The translations under genes and the position numbers were made by a program. Shown here piece after piece: positions 34,849 through 43,560 of a stretch of DNA of 64,000 bases. The first letter of the stretch is position 1; every line of letters begins with the position of its first letter. Origin of the DNA: Achromobacter sp. MFA1 R4 (GTDB lineage Bacteria > Pseudomonadota > Gammaproteobacteria > Burkholderiales > Burkholderiaceae_B); assembly GCF_900156745.1 (NCBI RefSeq), contig NZ_LT707065.1:4712001-4776000 (forward strand). Reading direction: 5' to 3'. Below the pieces are notes generated by a model. That model did not search any database, was not told where the DNA came from, and saw only the letters and a program-made list of their open reading frames with translations.

Positions 34849-35402
34849 TTTCCACCTCTGATGCCTACGCCAATGTGGTCGAGGAAACCCGCCACTGGCT
34901 CAACCAGGCGGTGATCGGCCTGAACCTCTGTCCCTTCGCCAAAGCGGTACAGGTCAAGGACCAGATCCGCTTTGCGGTCAGCGACGCCACCGATGCCGAG
35001 GGCGTGCTGACCGACCTGCAGGACGAACTGGCGCTGCTGGCCGAAACCGATCCCGAAAAGATCGACACCACGCTGCTCATTATCCCGGACGCGCTGGACG
35101 ACTTCCTGGAGTTCAACGACTTCGAAGACCTGTCGGACCGCCTGCTCAAGCGCATGCGCCTGGTGGGCGAGCTTCAGGTGGCCACGTTCCATCCGCAATT
35201 CCAGTTCGCCGACACGCAGCCGGACGACATCGAAAACTACACCAACCGCTCGCCGTATCCGATCCTGCACCTGTTGCGCGAAGACAGCATCGACCGCGCC
35301 GTGGAGTCCTTTCCGGACGCGGCCGAGATCTACGAGAAAAACATCGGCACGATGAACAAGCTCGGCCTGGATGGCTGGAAAAAGCTGATGACCCGTTCCT
35401 GA
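34845..35402 (+). CDS. DUF1415-family protein
   Basis: 185 residues. The family signature is seen: ETRHWLNQAVIGLNLCPFAKAV near the N-terminus, LLIIPDALDDFLEFNDF in the middle, VATFHPQFQFADTQPDD and NRSPYPILHLLRE. No biochemical function is established for the family; the conserved Cys, His and Arg/Asp residues suggest an enzyme. It is predicted to be soluble and cytoplasmic. The start codon overlaps the M20 peptidase stop (ATGA), linking their expression. Confidence 0.92.
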   Translation: MISTSDAYANVVEETRHWLNQAVIGLNLCPFAKAVQVKDQIRFAVSDATDAEGVLTDLQDELALLAETDPEKIDTTLLIIPDALDDFLEFNDFEDLSDRLLKRMRLVGELQVATFHPQFQFADTQPDDIENYTNRSPYPILHLLREDSIDRAVESFPDAAEIYEKNIGTMNKLGLDGWKKLMTRS

Positions 35403-35761
35403 CCGGCCCCGCCCGCGCCGGCGGGCGGGCGGTTTCCGGACACGTTCCCTAAATATTTTCTGGTTATATAGGTACGGATTTTTTATACCGGTGCCAGGCG
35501 CTGCCGTGCGCCTGCGCAGCGCCATTCTGAGGGGAATAATGGTGCGCCGAGGCCCTGCTGGTCATACCAGCCATACGGCGCAGAAAAATTTCACGAAACT
35601 TACGGCAAGGGTTTTCCCCCTACGTCCCCTCCCTGTTTGCCGCTAGCATCCCCCCCGAAAATCAATAAGCGCGACAGTTTGTTACCCGCAGGATCGCGCG
35701 TCGGGGCTCCACCAATCCGTCCCGGAATTGAGAGAACTTTACCCAAAGTTGGAGAGACTAG
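35403..35761. promoter_or_regulatory. 359-base gap upstream of the TakP-type TRAP operon
   Basis: No gene is seen. After the hairpin at its left end comes an AT-rich stretch (35450-35490) that could hold the promoter, then the dyad GCTGGT-CAT-ACCAGC at 35557-35571 and a long presumed leader to the start at 35762. No clear riboswitch fold was recognised. Confidence 0.5.
35408..35429 (+). terminator. GC-rich hairpin after DUF1415
   Basis: CCCGCCCGC and GCGGGCGGG pair around GCCG, followed by CGGTTT. The T-run is short, so this is a weak terminator candidate. Confidence 0.4.
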
Positions 35762-36856
35762 ATGCAACGCCGTTCCTTTCTGAAAAAAGCCACCCTGGGC
35801 GCTGCCGCCGGCGGCGCGACCCTGGCGGCGCCCGCCATTGCCCAGGAGGCCCCCACCCTGAACTGGCGCCTGGCGTCCAGTTTTCCGCGTAGCGCGGATG
35901 CCATCTTTTCCGGTGGCGAAAGCGTCGCCAAGTACGTGTCGGAAGCCACGGGCGGAAAATTTTCCATCCGCGTGTTTCCCGCAGGCGAAATCGTCCCGGC
36001 CCTGCAAGTGCTGGACGGCGTCCAGAACGGCACGATCGAATGCGGCCACAGCGCGTCGTACTACTACTACGGCAAGGACCCCGTCCTGAGCTTTGACGCG
36101 GCTGTTCCGTTCGGCCTGAACACGCGCCAGATGAATTCGTGGATGCGTCACGGCGACGGCCTGACGCTGATGCGCGAAGTCTTCAAGGCCTACAACATCG
36201 TCAACTTCCCCTGCGGCTACACCGGCACGCAGATGGGCGGCTGGTTCCGCAAGGAAATCAAGACCGTCGACGATCTGAAGGGCCTGAAGTTCCGCGTCAG
36301 CGCCTTTGCTGGCGCCGTGCTTTCGCGCCTGGGCGTCGTGCCGCAGCAGATCGCCGGCGGCGACATCTACCCGGCGCTGGAAAAGGGCACCATCGACGCG
36401 GCCGAATGGATCGGCCCCTACGATGACGAAAAGCTGGGCTTCAACAAGGTCGCCCCGCACTACTACTATCCGGGCTGGTGGGAAGGCACGCTGCAGGTGT
36501 CGCTCTACGTCAACCAGGACGCCTACAACAAGCTGCCCAAGCAGTACCAGGCCATCCTGGCGCAGGCCTCGGCCGCGGCGACCAACGACATGATCGCCAA
36601 GTACGACGCCGAGAACCCGGCCGCGCTGCGCCGCCTGATCGCGCAGGGCGCCAAGCTGCAAGCGTTCCCCAAGCCGGTGATGGACGCGTGCTACGCCGAA
36701 GCGGTCAAGCTGTACGAAGAAATGGGCGCCAAGAACCCTGCCTTCAAGAAGGTCTACGAAAGCATGAAGAAGTTCCGCGACGACCAGCTCCCCTGGTTCC
36801 GCGTCGCCGAAGGCAGCTATGACAGCTACATGGGCACGATCAACCGCGGCAAGTAA
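35762..36856 (+). CDS. TRAP substrate-binding protein, TakP-like (2-oxoacid type)
   Basis: 364 residues. The N-terminus is a Tat-type signal (QRRSFLKK, then a hydrophobic Ala/Gly stretch ending AIAQ). The mature part shows WRLASSFPRSADAIF, CGHSASYYYYGKDP, GYTGTQMGGWFRKEI, PQQIAGGDIYPALEKGT and EWIGPYDDEKLGF, which closely match what I recall of Rhodobacter TakP, a sodium-dependent 2-oxoacid receptor. It likely delivers pyruvate-like acids (or related lactate/mannitol-class ligands) to the membrane subunits that follow. TTGGAGAGACTAG precedes the ATG. A strong hairpin separates it from the permease genes, fitting higher expression of the receptor. Confidence 0.94.
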   Translation: MQRRSFLKKATLGAAAGGATLAAPAIAQEAPTLNWRLASSFPRSADAIFSGGESVAKYVSEATGGKFSIRVFPAGEIVPALQVLDGVQNGTIECGHSASYYYYGKDPVLSFDAAVPFGLNTRQMNSWMRHGDGLTLMREVFKAYNIVNFPCGYTGTQMGGWFRKEIKTVDDLKGLKFRVSAFAGAVLSRLGVVPQQIAGGDIYPALEKGTIDAAEWIGPYDDEKLGFNKVAPHYYYPGWWEGTLQVSLYVNQDAYNKLPKQYQAILAQASAAATNDMIAKYDAENPAALRRLIAQGAKLQAFPKPVMDACYAEAVKLYEEMGAKNPAFKKVYESMKKFRDDQLPWFRVAEGSYDSYMGTINRGK

Positions 36857-36875
36857 GCGGCCACTGGTCTTGCCG

Positions 36876-36906
36876 GCGCGCGCGGATGTGCCGCATCCGC
36901 GCGCGC
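36876..36906 (+). promoter_or_regulatory. 13-bp perfect hairpin inside the TRAP operon
   Basis: GCGCGCGCGGATG pairs with CATCCGCGCGCGC around TGCCG, 19 bases after the receptor stop and 71 before the small permease start. No T-run follows. It probably stabilises the upstream receptor mRNA or attenuates transcription into the permease genes. Confidence 0.5.
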
Positions 36907-36977
36907 TTGCCGGTTCTCTTCTCTCCCGAGTTGCATATTGACCGCGCGCCATGCGCCGCGCGGTCCCGGAATCCAAC

Positions 36978-37640
36978 ATGAATGCCCTTCTAGCCCTATC
37001 CCGGTTGATCGATGCGATCAACACGGTGGTCGGCCGGTGCGTGACGTGGCTGACGCTGGTCGTCGTCGTGGTCAGCGCAGGCAATGCCATCATCCGCAAG
37101 ACATTCCAGACCAGTTCGAACGCCTGGCTCGAATTGCAGTGGTACTTGTTCGGCGCGATCTTCCTGCTCGCCGCCGGCTACACGCTCCTGCGCAACGAAC
37201 ACGTGCGCGTGGATGTGCTGTCTTCGCGGCTGTCGCGCCGCAAGCAGATCTACATCGACATCTTCGGCGTCATCTTCTTTCTCATGCCGGCCTGCCTGCT
37301 GATCACGTATCTGTCCTGGCCGGTGTTCATGGACTCCTTCCTGACCAACGAGCAGTCGTCGAACACCGGCGGGCTGGTGCGCTGGCCGGTGAAGCTGCTG
37401 ATCCCGGTCGGCTTCGGCCTGCTGGTGCTGGCGGGGCTGTCGCACCTGATCAAGTGCATCGGTTTCCTGATGGGCAAGTGCCCGGACCCCGGCGCCCGCC
37501 CCACCGAGATGTCGGCCGAGGAAGCCCTGGCCCTGGAGATCGCCGAAGAAGCGCGCCAGCGTGAAGAACGCGCCCTGGGCGCGCACCGCGCGGAAGGACC
37601 CGGCGGCAGCCGCGACAAGAACGGACAGGACGGACGCTGA
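36978..37640 (+). CDS. TRAP transporter small permease
   Basis: 220 residues with four hydrophobic helices and the DctQ-type ELQWYLFGAIFLLAAGYTLL motif around residue 50-70. The charged C-terminal tail (about 175-220, rich in Glu, Arg and Ala) is longer than in the DctQ of the first TRAP operon and is probably cytoplasmic. ATG 36978 lies just before the first helix; no strong ribosome-binding site was seen. Two bases separate it from the large permease gene. Confidence 0.92.
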   Translation: MNALLALSRLIDAINTVVGRCVTWLTLVVVVVSAGNAIIRKTFQTSSNAWLELQWYLFGAIFLLAAGYTLLRNEHVRVDVLSSRLSRRKQIYIDIFGVIFFLMPACLLITYLSWPVFMDSFLTNEQSSNTGGLVRWPVKLLIPVGFGLLVLAGLSHLIKCIGFLMGKCPDPGARPTEMSAEEALALEIAEEARQREERALGAHRAEGPGGSRDKNGQDGR

Positions 37641-37642
37641 CC

Positions 37643-39304
37643 ATGGAATTTCTGACTGCAAACATGGCCCCCATCATGTTCGCCACGCTCGTGGCGTTCC
37701 TGCTGCTGGGCTTTCCGGTGGCGTTCGCGCTGGCGGCCAATGGCATTCTCTTTGCGCTGGTGGGCATCGAACTCGGCCTGCTGAACGTCGCCTTGTTCCA
37801 GGCATTGCCGCAACGCATTTTCGGCATCATCGCCAACGACACCTTGCTGGCCGTGCCATTCTTTACCCTCATGGGGCTGGTGCTGGAACGGTCAGGCATG
37901 GCCGAGGACCTGCTAGAGACCATCGGCCAGTTGTTTGGCACCGTGCGGGGAGGGCTGGCGATCGCCGTGGTCTTCGTGGGCGCCATGCTGGCGGCCACCA
38001 CGGGCGTGGTGTCGGCGTCGGTGATCTCGATGGGCCTGATCTCCCTGCCCATCATGCTGCGCTACGGCTACGACCGCAGGCTGGCAAGCGGCATCATCGC
38101 CGCCTCCGGCACGCTGTCCCAGATCATTCCGCCGTCGCTGGTGCTGATCATCCTGGCCGACCAGTTGGGCCGTTCCATCGGCGACATGTACCGCGGCGCC
38201 ATCGTGCCGGGTTTCCTGCTGGCGGGCACGTATGTGCTGTTCGTCGTCATCATGTCGTACATCCGGCCGGGCTCGGCGCCGGCGCTTCCCGAGGAGGCGC
38301 GCTCGTTCCGTGAAGACAACGGCACGCGCGGCGGCCGGTCCCTGCTGGTGCTGATGGTGATTTCGGCGCTGTCGGCGTACTTCGTCGGCCAGTACATCGA
38401 AACCGACACGGCGCCCGTGGACGAGCAGATCGTGCTGTCGCTCCTGATCTGGGGCCTGACCGCCTTCATCATCGCCGGCGTCAACAAGGTGTTCAAGATC
38501 GGCATGCTCTCGGCCCTGGCCGAGCGCGTGACCTTCGTGATGATCCCGCCGCTGTTCCTGATCTTCCTGGTGCTGGGCACGATCTTCATCGGGGTGGCGA
38601 CACCCACCGAAGGGGGCGCGATGGGCGCGGTGGGCGCCATCATCATGGCCCTGGTCCGTGGCCGCCTGACGCTGAACCTGCTCAAGCAGGCGATGGACAC
38701 CACGACCAAGCTGTCGACCTTCGTGGTGTTCATCCTGGTGGGCTCCACGGTCTTCGGCCTGACCTTCCGCGGCGTCAACGGGGATCTGTGGGTCGAGCAC
38801 CTGCTGGTCAGCCTGCCGGGCGGCGAGCTGGGCTTTCTCATCGCCGTCAGCGTGCTGACGTTCGTGCTGGCGTTCTTCCTGGACTTCTTCGAACTGGCTT
38901 TCATCATCGTGCCCCTGCTGGGGCCCGTCGCCGACAAGCTGGGCATCGACCTGATCTGGTTCGGCGTCCTGCTCGCGGTGAACATGCAAACCTCGTTCAT
39001 GCATCCGCCCTTTGGCTTTGCGCTGTTCTATCTGCGGTCCGTCGCGCCCAAGGACCGATACAAGGACAAGGTCACGGGCAAGATGATCGAGCCCGTGACG
39101 ACGGGGCAGATCTATCGCGGGTCCATTCCGTTCATCGTCATCCAGCTGGCGATGGTCGCAGCGGTGATGGCGTTCCCCGGACTGGTCATGCACTACAAGA
39201 GCGATGAGGCCAAGGTCGATGCGACCAAGGTGAAAATCGAGGTGGACACGTCTTACGGGACCAGCACCTATGGCAACGACGATCCGGGAGCCGGCTTCAA
39301 ATAG
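37643..39304 (+). CDS. TRAP transporter large permease
   Basis: 553 residues with many hydrophobic helices. Motifs: VPFFTLMGLVLERSGMAEDLL, AMLAATTGVVSASVISMG, GTLSQIIPPSLVLIILAD, TPTEGGAMGAVGA and the late NMQTSFMHPPFGFALFYLR. It is about 120 residues longer than ordinary DctM, with extra segments near 215-275 and an acidic periplasmic tail, as is usual for partners of TakP-like receptors. It catalyses sodium-coupled uptake of the bound acid. The TRAP operon ends here with a terminator. Confidence 0.94.
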   Translation: MEFLTANMAPIMFATLVAFLLLGFPVAFALAANGILFALVGIELGLLNVALFQALPQRIFGIIANDTLLAVPFFTLMGLVLERSGMAEDLLETIGQLFGTVRGGLAIAVVFVGAMLAATTGVVSASVISMGLISLPIMLRYGYDRRLASGIIAASGTLSQIIPPSLVLIILADQLGRSIGDMYRGAIVPGFLLAGTYVLFVVIMSYIRPGSAPALPEEARSFREDNGTRGGRSLLVLMVISALSAYFVGQYIETDTAPVDEQIVLSLLIWGLTAFIIAGVNKVFKIGMLSALAERVTFVMIPPLFLIFLVLGTIFIGVATPTEGGAMGAVGAIIMALVRGRLTLNLLKQAMDTTTKLSTFVVFILVGSTVFGLTFRGVNGDLWVEHLLVSLPGGELGFLIAVSVLTFVLAFFLDFFELAFIIVPLLGPVADKLGIDLIWFGVLLAVNMQTSFMHPPFGFALFYLRSVAPKDRYKDKVTGKMIEPVTTGQIYRGSIPFIVIQLAMVAAVMAFPGLVMHYKSDEAKVDATKVKIEVDTSYGTSTYGNDDPGAGFK

Positions 39305-39385
39305 CGGGCGATCCGCGGGCATGCAGCACAGGCATGTCCGATAGGAACGGAAGACAGGTGTGCACGTCAGGTGCGCACCACAGGG

Positions 39386-39415
39386 AATGCCGGCAGCGAT
39401 GCCGGCATTTTCATT
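39386..39415 (+). terminator. intrinsic terminator of the TakP-type TRAP operon
   Basis: AATGCCGGC and GCCGGCATT pair around AGCGAT, followed by TTTCATTT. It lies 81 bases after the large permease stop. Confidence 0.75.
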
Positions 39416-39443
39416 TGGGGATATCCCTAAATGGCACCCGCGT

Positions 39444-39476
39444 TGTATCGCATACAGAATACCGTCACCGTGACGG
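39444..39476. promoter_or_regulatory. paired palindromes upstream of the Bug/BAAT genes
   Basis: TGTAT-CGC-ATACA (39444-39456) and CCGTCAC-C-GTGACGG (39462-39476) are both exact and lie 59-91 bases before the Bug start. The first resembles operators of GntR-family repressors. No GntR gene is in the window. Confidence 0.4.
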
Positions 39477-39534
39477 CATCCGCCCGTCAGGTGTCAGGTG
39501 GCCTGTGTGCCCGTTGCCTTGTTCGGAGAATCGA

Positions 39535-40524
39535 ATGCGTATGTCCCGCCGCCGCGCCCTGGGCGCGCTCGCCGCCTTGCCGCTGATTTCCCGCCCCGCC
39601 TGGGCCCAGCAGAACGCCTTTCCCACGCGCCCGGTGCGGCTGCTGGTGGGCTTTGCGCCCGGCGGCCTGACCGACATCGCCGCCCGCGCGCTGGCCGAGC
39701 GCATGGGCAAGACGCTCAAGCAGAACGTCGTCGTCGAGAACCGGCCGGGCGGGCAGGCCATCATCGCCACCGTCGCCGTCGCGCGAGCCGAGCCGGATGG
39801 CTACACCCTCGGCTTTGCCGGCACCAACGGCATGATCCTCAATCCCTTGCTTTACAACAACCTGCCGTACCAGCCCTCGGACTTCAAGCAGCTCGGATCG
39901 ATGGGCAAATCCCCCATGCTGCTGATCGTGCATCCCGAACTGGGCGTGAACAGCGTGCAGGAATTCGTCGCGCTGGCCCGCAAAAAGCCCAACGACATTA
40001 CCTGCGCGCATGCCGGCCGCGGCGTGATCAACCATTTGGCGCTGCTGCACTTCCAGTCCAAGACCGGCACCCAGTTCCAGGACGTGCCCTATAAGGGCAG
40101 CGGTCCCGCGCTGCTGGACCTGATGGCGGGCACCGTGCAAAGCACGTTCGACTTTCCCACGTCGGCGCTGCCCCACATCAAGGCGGGCAAGGTCAAGGTG
40201 CTGGCCGTCACCTCGGACAAGCGGCTGTCCAGCCTGCCCGACGTGCCCACCATGAAAGAAGCGGGTGTCGACGACTTCGAGCTTTACACCCGCATGATGA
40301 TCTCGGGTCCGGCGGCCATGCCTGCCGACGTGGCCAGGACGCTGGAGCACGCCGTGCGGGAGGGCACGCGCGACCCCAGCCTGGTGCAGCAGTTCGCGGA
40401 GCAGGGCGTGGCCGTCGAGTTCACCTCGTCGGCCGACCTGGACAAGGTCATCGCCGACGAATCGGCCATGTGGGCCCAGGTCATCAAGGCCAACAACGTG
40501 CCCAAGACGGACCTGAAGGCTTGA
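39535..40524 (+). CDS. Bug-family (TctC) periplasmic substrate-binding protein
   Basis: 329 residues. The N-terminal RMSRRRALGALAALPLIS signal has a twin-Arg character and ends near AWAQQ. Bug motifs: FPTRPVRLLVGFAPGGLTDI, VENRPGGQAI, PDGYTLGFAG, VPYKGSGPALLDLMAG and LPDVPTMKEAG. It binds an unknown carboxylate or amide in the periplasm. CGGAGAATCG precedes the ATG. It is followed after 25 bases by the BAAT-type enzyme gene, so the two probably act on one compound. Like the other Bug gene in the window it has no TctAB neighbours. Confidence 0.95.
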   Translation: MRMSRRRALGALAALPLISRPAWAQQNAFPTRPVRLLVGFAPGGLTDIAARALAERMGKTLKQNVVVENRPGGQAIIATVAVARAEPDGYTLGFAGTNGMILNPLLYNNLPYQPSDFKQLGSMGKSPMLLIVHPELGVNSVQEFVALARKKPNDITCAHAGRGVINHLALLHFQSKTGTQFQDVPYKGSGPALLDLMAGTVQSTFDFPTSALPHIKAGKVKVLAVTSDKRLSSLPDVPTMKEAGVDDFELYTRMMISGPAAMPADVARTLEHAVREGTRDPSLVQQFAEQGVAVEFTSSADLDKVIADESAMWAQVIKANNVPKTDLKA

Positions 40525-40549
40525 GGCCGCGGCGGCCAAGGAGACGACT

Positions 40550-41854
40550 GTGACCCAGCCCCGCATCACCGTAACGCCCGAACGCGCGCTGATCGACGTC
40601 GAGCGCGACATCCGCATCGAAGGTTTTCCCGCCTACGCCTTCATTACCGTCACGGCCAGCATGCGCATGTGCGGCGCGTCGTGGCGGTCGGAGGCCGTCT
40701 TCGTGGCCGGGCACGACGGCCGCCTGGACCTGCGCCGCGACTGCCCGGTGTCGGGCTCTTATGCCGAGCCCGCCGCGATGGGCATCGTCTGGTCCATGGT
40801 GTGCCAGGACATGGACCAGGTGGTGTTTCCGCCCGACAGCACCGACGCGCTCACCGTGCACCTGCACGCGACGAACGGGGCATTGTCGGCCGAAGCCACC
40901 TTGATCCAGGAGTTCCTGGCGGCCGGCGTCACCCACCGGTCGGTGCGTGAAGAGGTGGACGGCATGATGCTGTCCGGCGAGCTCTACGTCCCGGCCGGTC
41001 CCGGCCCGCATCCGGCCGTCATCTACATGAACGGTTCGTCGGGCGGCGTCAATGCGCCGCGCGCCGCGCTCTTTGCCGCCCGCGGTTACCAGTGCCTGGC
41101 GCTGGCGATCTTCAACTACGAAGGGCGGCCGAAATACCTGAACGACATGCCGCTTGAATACTTCGAGTCGGCGCTGAAATGGATCCGCAGATCCCTGCAG
41201 CCGCGCGATGGCTTCGTGGCGGTGTCGGGGATCAGCCGGGGCGGCGAGACCTCCCTGCTTGTCGCCTCGCATTTTCCCGACCTGGTGAGCGCCGTCGTCG
41301 CCTATGTGCCGTCGCCCGTCATGCATGGCGTGGTCAGCGCCGGTTCGCCCGGAACGGGGCGCGACGCCCAGGTCTGGACCCGCCACGGCGAACCGCTTCC
41401 GCACCTGTGGCAGGACAACGCCACGGCAGACTGGAACGCCGCGTATGCGTCCGAGCCGCCATATCGGCAGACCCTGGCTTTCCTGAGCGCCACGCGCGAT
41501 GCCTCGGCATTCGAGCGGGCGCGCATCCCGGTCGAAAACTATCCCGGTCCGGTCATGCTGGTCAGCGCGTCGGACGACGGCTTCTGGCCCAGCACCGCCT
41601 ATTCGGAAATGGTGGTGCGCCAGCGCCAGGCGCACGGGCTGCCGACGTTCCACTACGTGTGTGCAGGGGCCGGCCACCACGTCCACTATCCGTGCCTGCC
41701 CGCCACGCTGATCAACAAACCGCACGCCATGTCGGGCCTGCTGCTGGATGCGGGCGGCACGCCGTCGGCAAATGCGGCGGGCAATGAGGGGTCGTACCGG
41801 GCGGCGCTGGACTTTCTGGCGCAGGCGCGGCAGAGGCAGGGCGCGGTCGAATAG
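40550..41854 (+). CDS. acyl-CoA thioesterase / BAAT-family hydrolase
   Basis: 434 residues. Residues 1-130 form a beta-rich domain like the N-terminal domain of bile acid-CoA:amino acid N-acyltransferase and acyl-CoA thioesterases; residues 150-410 form the alpha/beta-hydrolase domain, with HPAVIYMNGSSGG, LALAIFNYEG, the nucleophile in GISRGGE (Ser near 226), an Asp in SASDDGFWPS and the His of GHHVHYPCLP. Such proteins cleave acyl thioesters or transfer acyl groups; the active residue here is Ser rather than the BAAT Cys, favouring hydrolysis. The GTG start has AAGGAGACGACT in front. Confidence 0.85.
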   Translation: MTQPRITVTPERALIDVERDIRIEGFPAYAFITVTASMRMCGASWRSEAVFVAGHDGRLDLRRDCPVSGSYAEPAAMGIVWSMVCQDMDQVVFPPDSTDALTVHLHATNGALSAEATLIQEFLAAGVTHRSVREEVDGMMLSGELYVPAGPGPHPAVIYMNGSSGGVNAPRAALFAARGYQCLALAIFNYEGRPKYLNDMPLEYFESALKWIRRSLQPRDGFVAVSGISRGGETSLLVASHFPDLVSAVVAYVPSPVMHGVVSAGSPGTGRDAQVWTRHGEPLPHLWQDNATADWNAAYASEPPYRQTLAFLSATRDASAFERARIPVENYPGPVMLVSASDDGFWPSTAYSEMVVRQRQAHGLPTFHYVCAGAGHHVHYPCLPATLINKPHAMSGLLLDAGGTPSANAAGNEGSYRAALDFLAQARQRQGAVE

Positions 41855-41878
41855 CCCTGGCGTGGCGGCCCGCGCCGA

Positions 41879-42463
41879 TCAGTTCCGGCGCACCGCCTCG
41901 ACCTGGATCTTCAGCTTCACTTCGGGCTTGAAGCCCTTGTCCAGCCCGAAGTCCAGGCCGAAATCCTTGCGGCTGAATTCCGTGGAGGCATCGGCGCCGC
42001 AGACCTCGCGCTTGACCATCGGGTGATCGATGCACTTGAAGTCGTCGATCTCCAGTTTCACCGGGCGCGTGACGCCGCGCAGCGTCAGGTCGCCCGTGGC
42101 CTCTTCGGGCTTGTCGCCGTCGAATTTGGTGAACTTGCCCTTGAAGGTGGCGGTGGGGTATTTGGCCGCGTTGAAGATGTCTGGGGCGACCGCATGCTTA
42201 TTCATCTCGTCATGGCCGAAGTCCACCGAGCCGATATCCACGGTGACCTCCAACGTGCCCGTGCGCGCCTGGCGGTCCAGCACGACGACGCCGCTCGATT
42301 GGTTGAACTTGCCGCGCCAGGTCGACAGGCCGCCGAAGTGGTCGGCCTCGAAGCTGGGGTAGGTGTGCGAGGGATCCAGGTCATAGGTGACCGGCGCGGC
42401 GGTCGCGGCGGCGGTCAGCGCCAGCGCGCCGGCGCCCAGCAGCAGGGACGGGATCAACTTCAT
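41879..42463 (-). CDS. YceI-family periplasmic protein
   Basis: 194 residues. Signal peptide to about residue 22 (TAAPV), then the YceI lipocalin-like beta-barrel: [51 protein letters not shown] and [12 protein letters not shown]. YceI proteins bind long isoprenoid-type lipids in a hydrophobic pocket in the periplasm; physiological role is uncertain (base-induced in E. coli). ATG 42463 follows CCAAGGAGCCGCA. It is a single gene, convergent with the BAAT gene 24 bases away. Confidence 0.94.
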   Translation of the reverse strand: MKLIPSLLLGAGALALTAAATAAPVTYDLDPSHTYPSFEADHFGGLSTWRGKFNQSSGVVVLDRQARTGTLEVTVDIGSVDFGHDEMNKHAVAPDIFNAAKYPTATFKGKFTKFDGDKPEEATGDLTLRGVTRPVKLEIDDFKCIDHPMVKREVCGADASTEFSRKDFGLDFGLDKGFKPEVKLKIQVEAVRRN

Positions 42464-42574
42464 TGCGGCTCCTTGGAGATGGCTGCGAAAGCACGAAGAT
42501 AACATTCAGTTCGTTGTCAGCAGGCGGCCTAAATCAAAAATCCGCGGTGCGGTGGCGTTCACCGCCCGAAGGCA

Positions 42575-43039
42575 TCAATCCACCTTGCCCAGCCACGCCG
42601 ACAGGTCCTGCAAAGTCTCGCGCAAGGCGTTGAACCGCTGTTCGCCCAAGTGCGCCTTCCATTCCTGTTCGACGGCGGCGACGCAGCCACGCATCAGCGC
42701 ATACATCTCCTGGCCTTTGGCGGTGAGCTGCAGCTCGGTCGAATTGGATGCGGGCCCGGGCCGGCGCAGGAGATACCCGCGCCGCTCCAATTCGGCCAGC
42801 ACATAGTTCATGGCCTGCCGCGACACATTGCATTGGCGGGCAAGCTCGATCGGCCGGCGGCCGTGGGGGCCGGGGTACATGAAGACGCCAAGCTCAGTTG
42901 GCGACACATCGAAGCCGTGTTCATTGACGGTCGCCAGCATGCGCGCGACGACATGCTCGCGCGGCAACCGCAACAAGGAACCAATCATGGGCTGAGCGGC
43001 TTGCGTGTCGGATCTGGCGCTGTTTTTTCTGCTGGACAT
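42575..43039 (-). CDS. MarR-family transcriptional regulator
   Basis: 154 residues. The winged helix lies at about 50-115: TELGVFMYPGPHGRRPIELARQCNVS, RQAMNYVLAELERRGYLLRR, then the wing and LTAKGQEMYALM. MarR dimers repress a neighbouring gene until a phenolic or other small ligand binds. ATG 43039 is chosen because longer frames run through the divergent cupin gene. Only 53 bases separate it from that cupin gene, and this gap holds an exact inverted repeat, so the pair is probably co-regulated by this protein. Confidence 0.9.
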   Translation of the reverse strand: MSSRKNSARSDTQAAQPMIGSLLRLPREHVVARMLATVNEHGFDVSPTELGVFMYPGPHGRRPIELARQCNVSRQAMNYVLAELERRGYLLRRPGPASNSTELQLTAKGQEMYALMRGCVAAVEQEWKAHLGEQRFNALRETLQDLSAWLGKVD

Positions 43040-43064
43040 GGCGTAAAAAATTTGTACACTGGTG

Positions 43065-43081
43065 CGTAAAGAACCTTTACG
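43065..43081. promoter_or_regulatory. CGTAAAG-AAC-CTTTACG, probable MarR operator
   Basis: An exact 7-base dyad is centred in the 53-base divergent gap between marR and cupin genes, with a related CGTAAAAAATTTGTAC stretch beside it at 43042. It overlaps the region where both promoters must lie. Confidence 0.6.
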
Positions 43082-43092
43082 TGGAGTATGCC

Positions 43093-43545
43093 ATGAGCCA
43101 AGACCAAGCCGTTGAAGGCGACGACGTGATTCGAGTGGGACAACTGGAAATCCGCTACTTGCAGCAAAGCGGCCGTGGCAACCAGATGGGCGCGTTTGAA
43201 CTGCGCGTGCCACCGGCCTCCAACGTGCCGCCTGCGCACAGCCATGCCAACGAGGAGCTGATCTACGTGCTGGAAGGCACCTTGCGATTTACCGTCGGCG
43301 GTGAAACGCGCGACCTGCGCCCTGGCGATTCAATGACCACGCCGACCGGCGTGGCTCACGCGTTCAGCAATCCGCATGGCGTGACGGCCAGGGCCCTGGT
43401 GATCAATACGCCGGAAATCAGCGCCGATTACTTTCGCGAAATGGCGGCCTTGATCAACGGCGGCGGGCCGCCGGACCGGTCCCGGATGCTGGAGACGATG
43501 AAGCGTTTCGGATTGACGCCGGTCGCGCCTGCCCCAACGGCATGA
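43093..43545 (+). CDS. cupin-domain protein
   Basis: 150 residues. Cupin motif 1 is seen as PPAHSHANEELIYVLEG (His, His, Glu ligands) and motif 2 as PGDSMTTPTGVAHAFSNP with the closing His. These small beta-barrels bind a metal and act as dioxygenases, isomerases or sensors of small molecules. ATG 43093 follows GTGGAGTATGCC at good spacing. It is divergent from the MarR gene, the usual layout for a detoxification or quinone-handling enzyme induced by its substrate. Exact reaction unknown. Confidence 0.9.
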   Translation: MSQDQAVEGDDVIRVGQLEIRYLQQSGRGNQMGAFELRVPPASNVPPAHSHANEELIYVLEGTLRFTVGGETRDLRPGDSMTTPTGVAHAFSNPHGVTARALVINTPEISADYFREMAALINGGGPPDRSRMLETMKRFGLTPVAPAPTA

Positions 43546-43560
43546 TGGCCGGCGGGGCGC

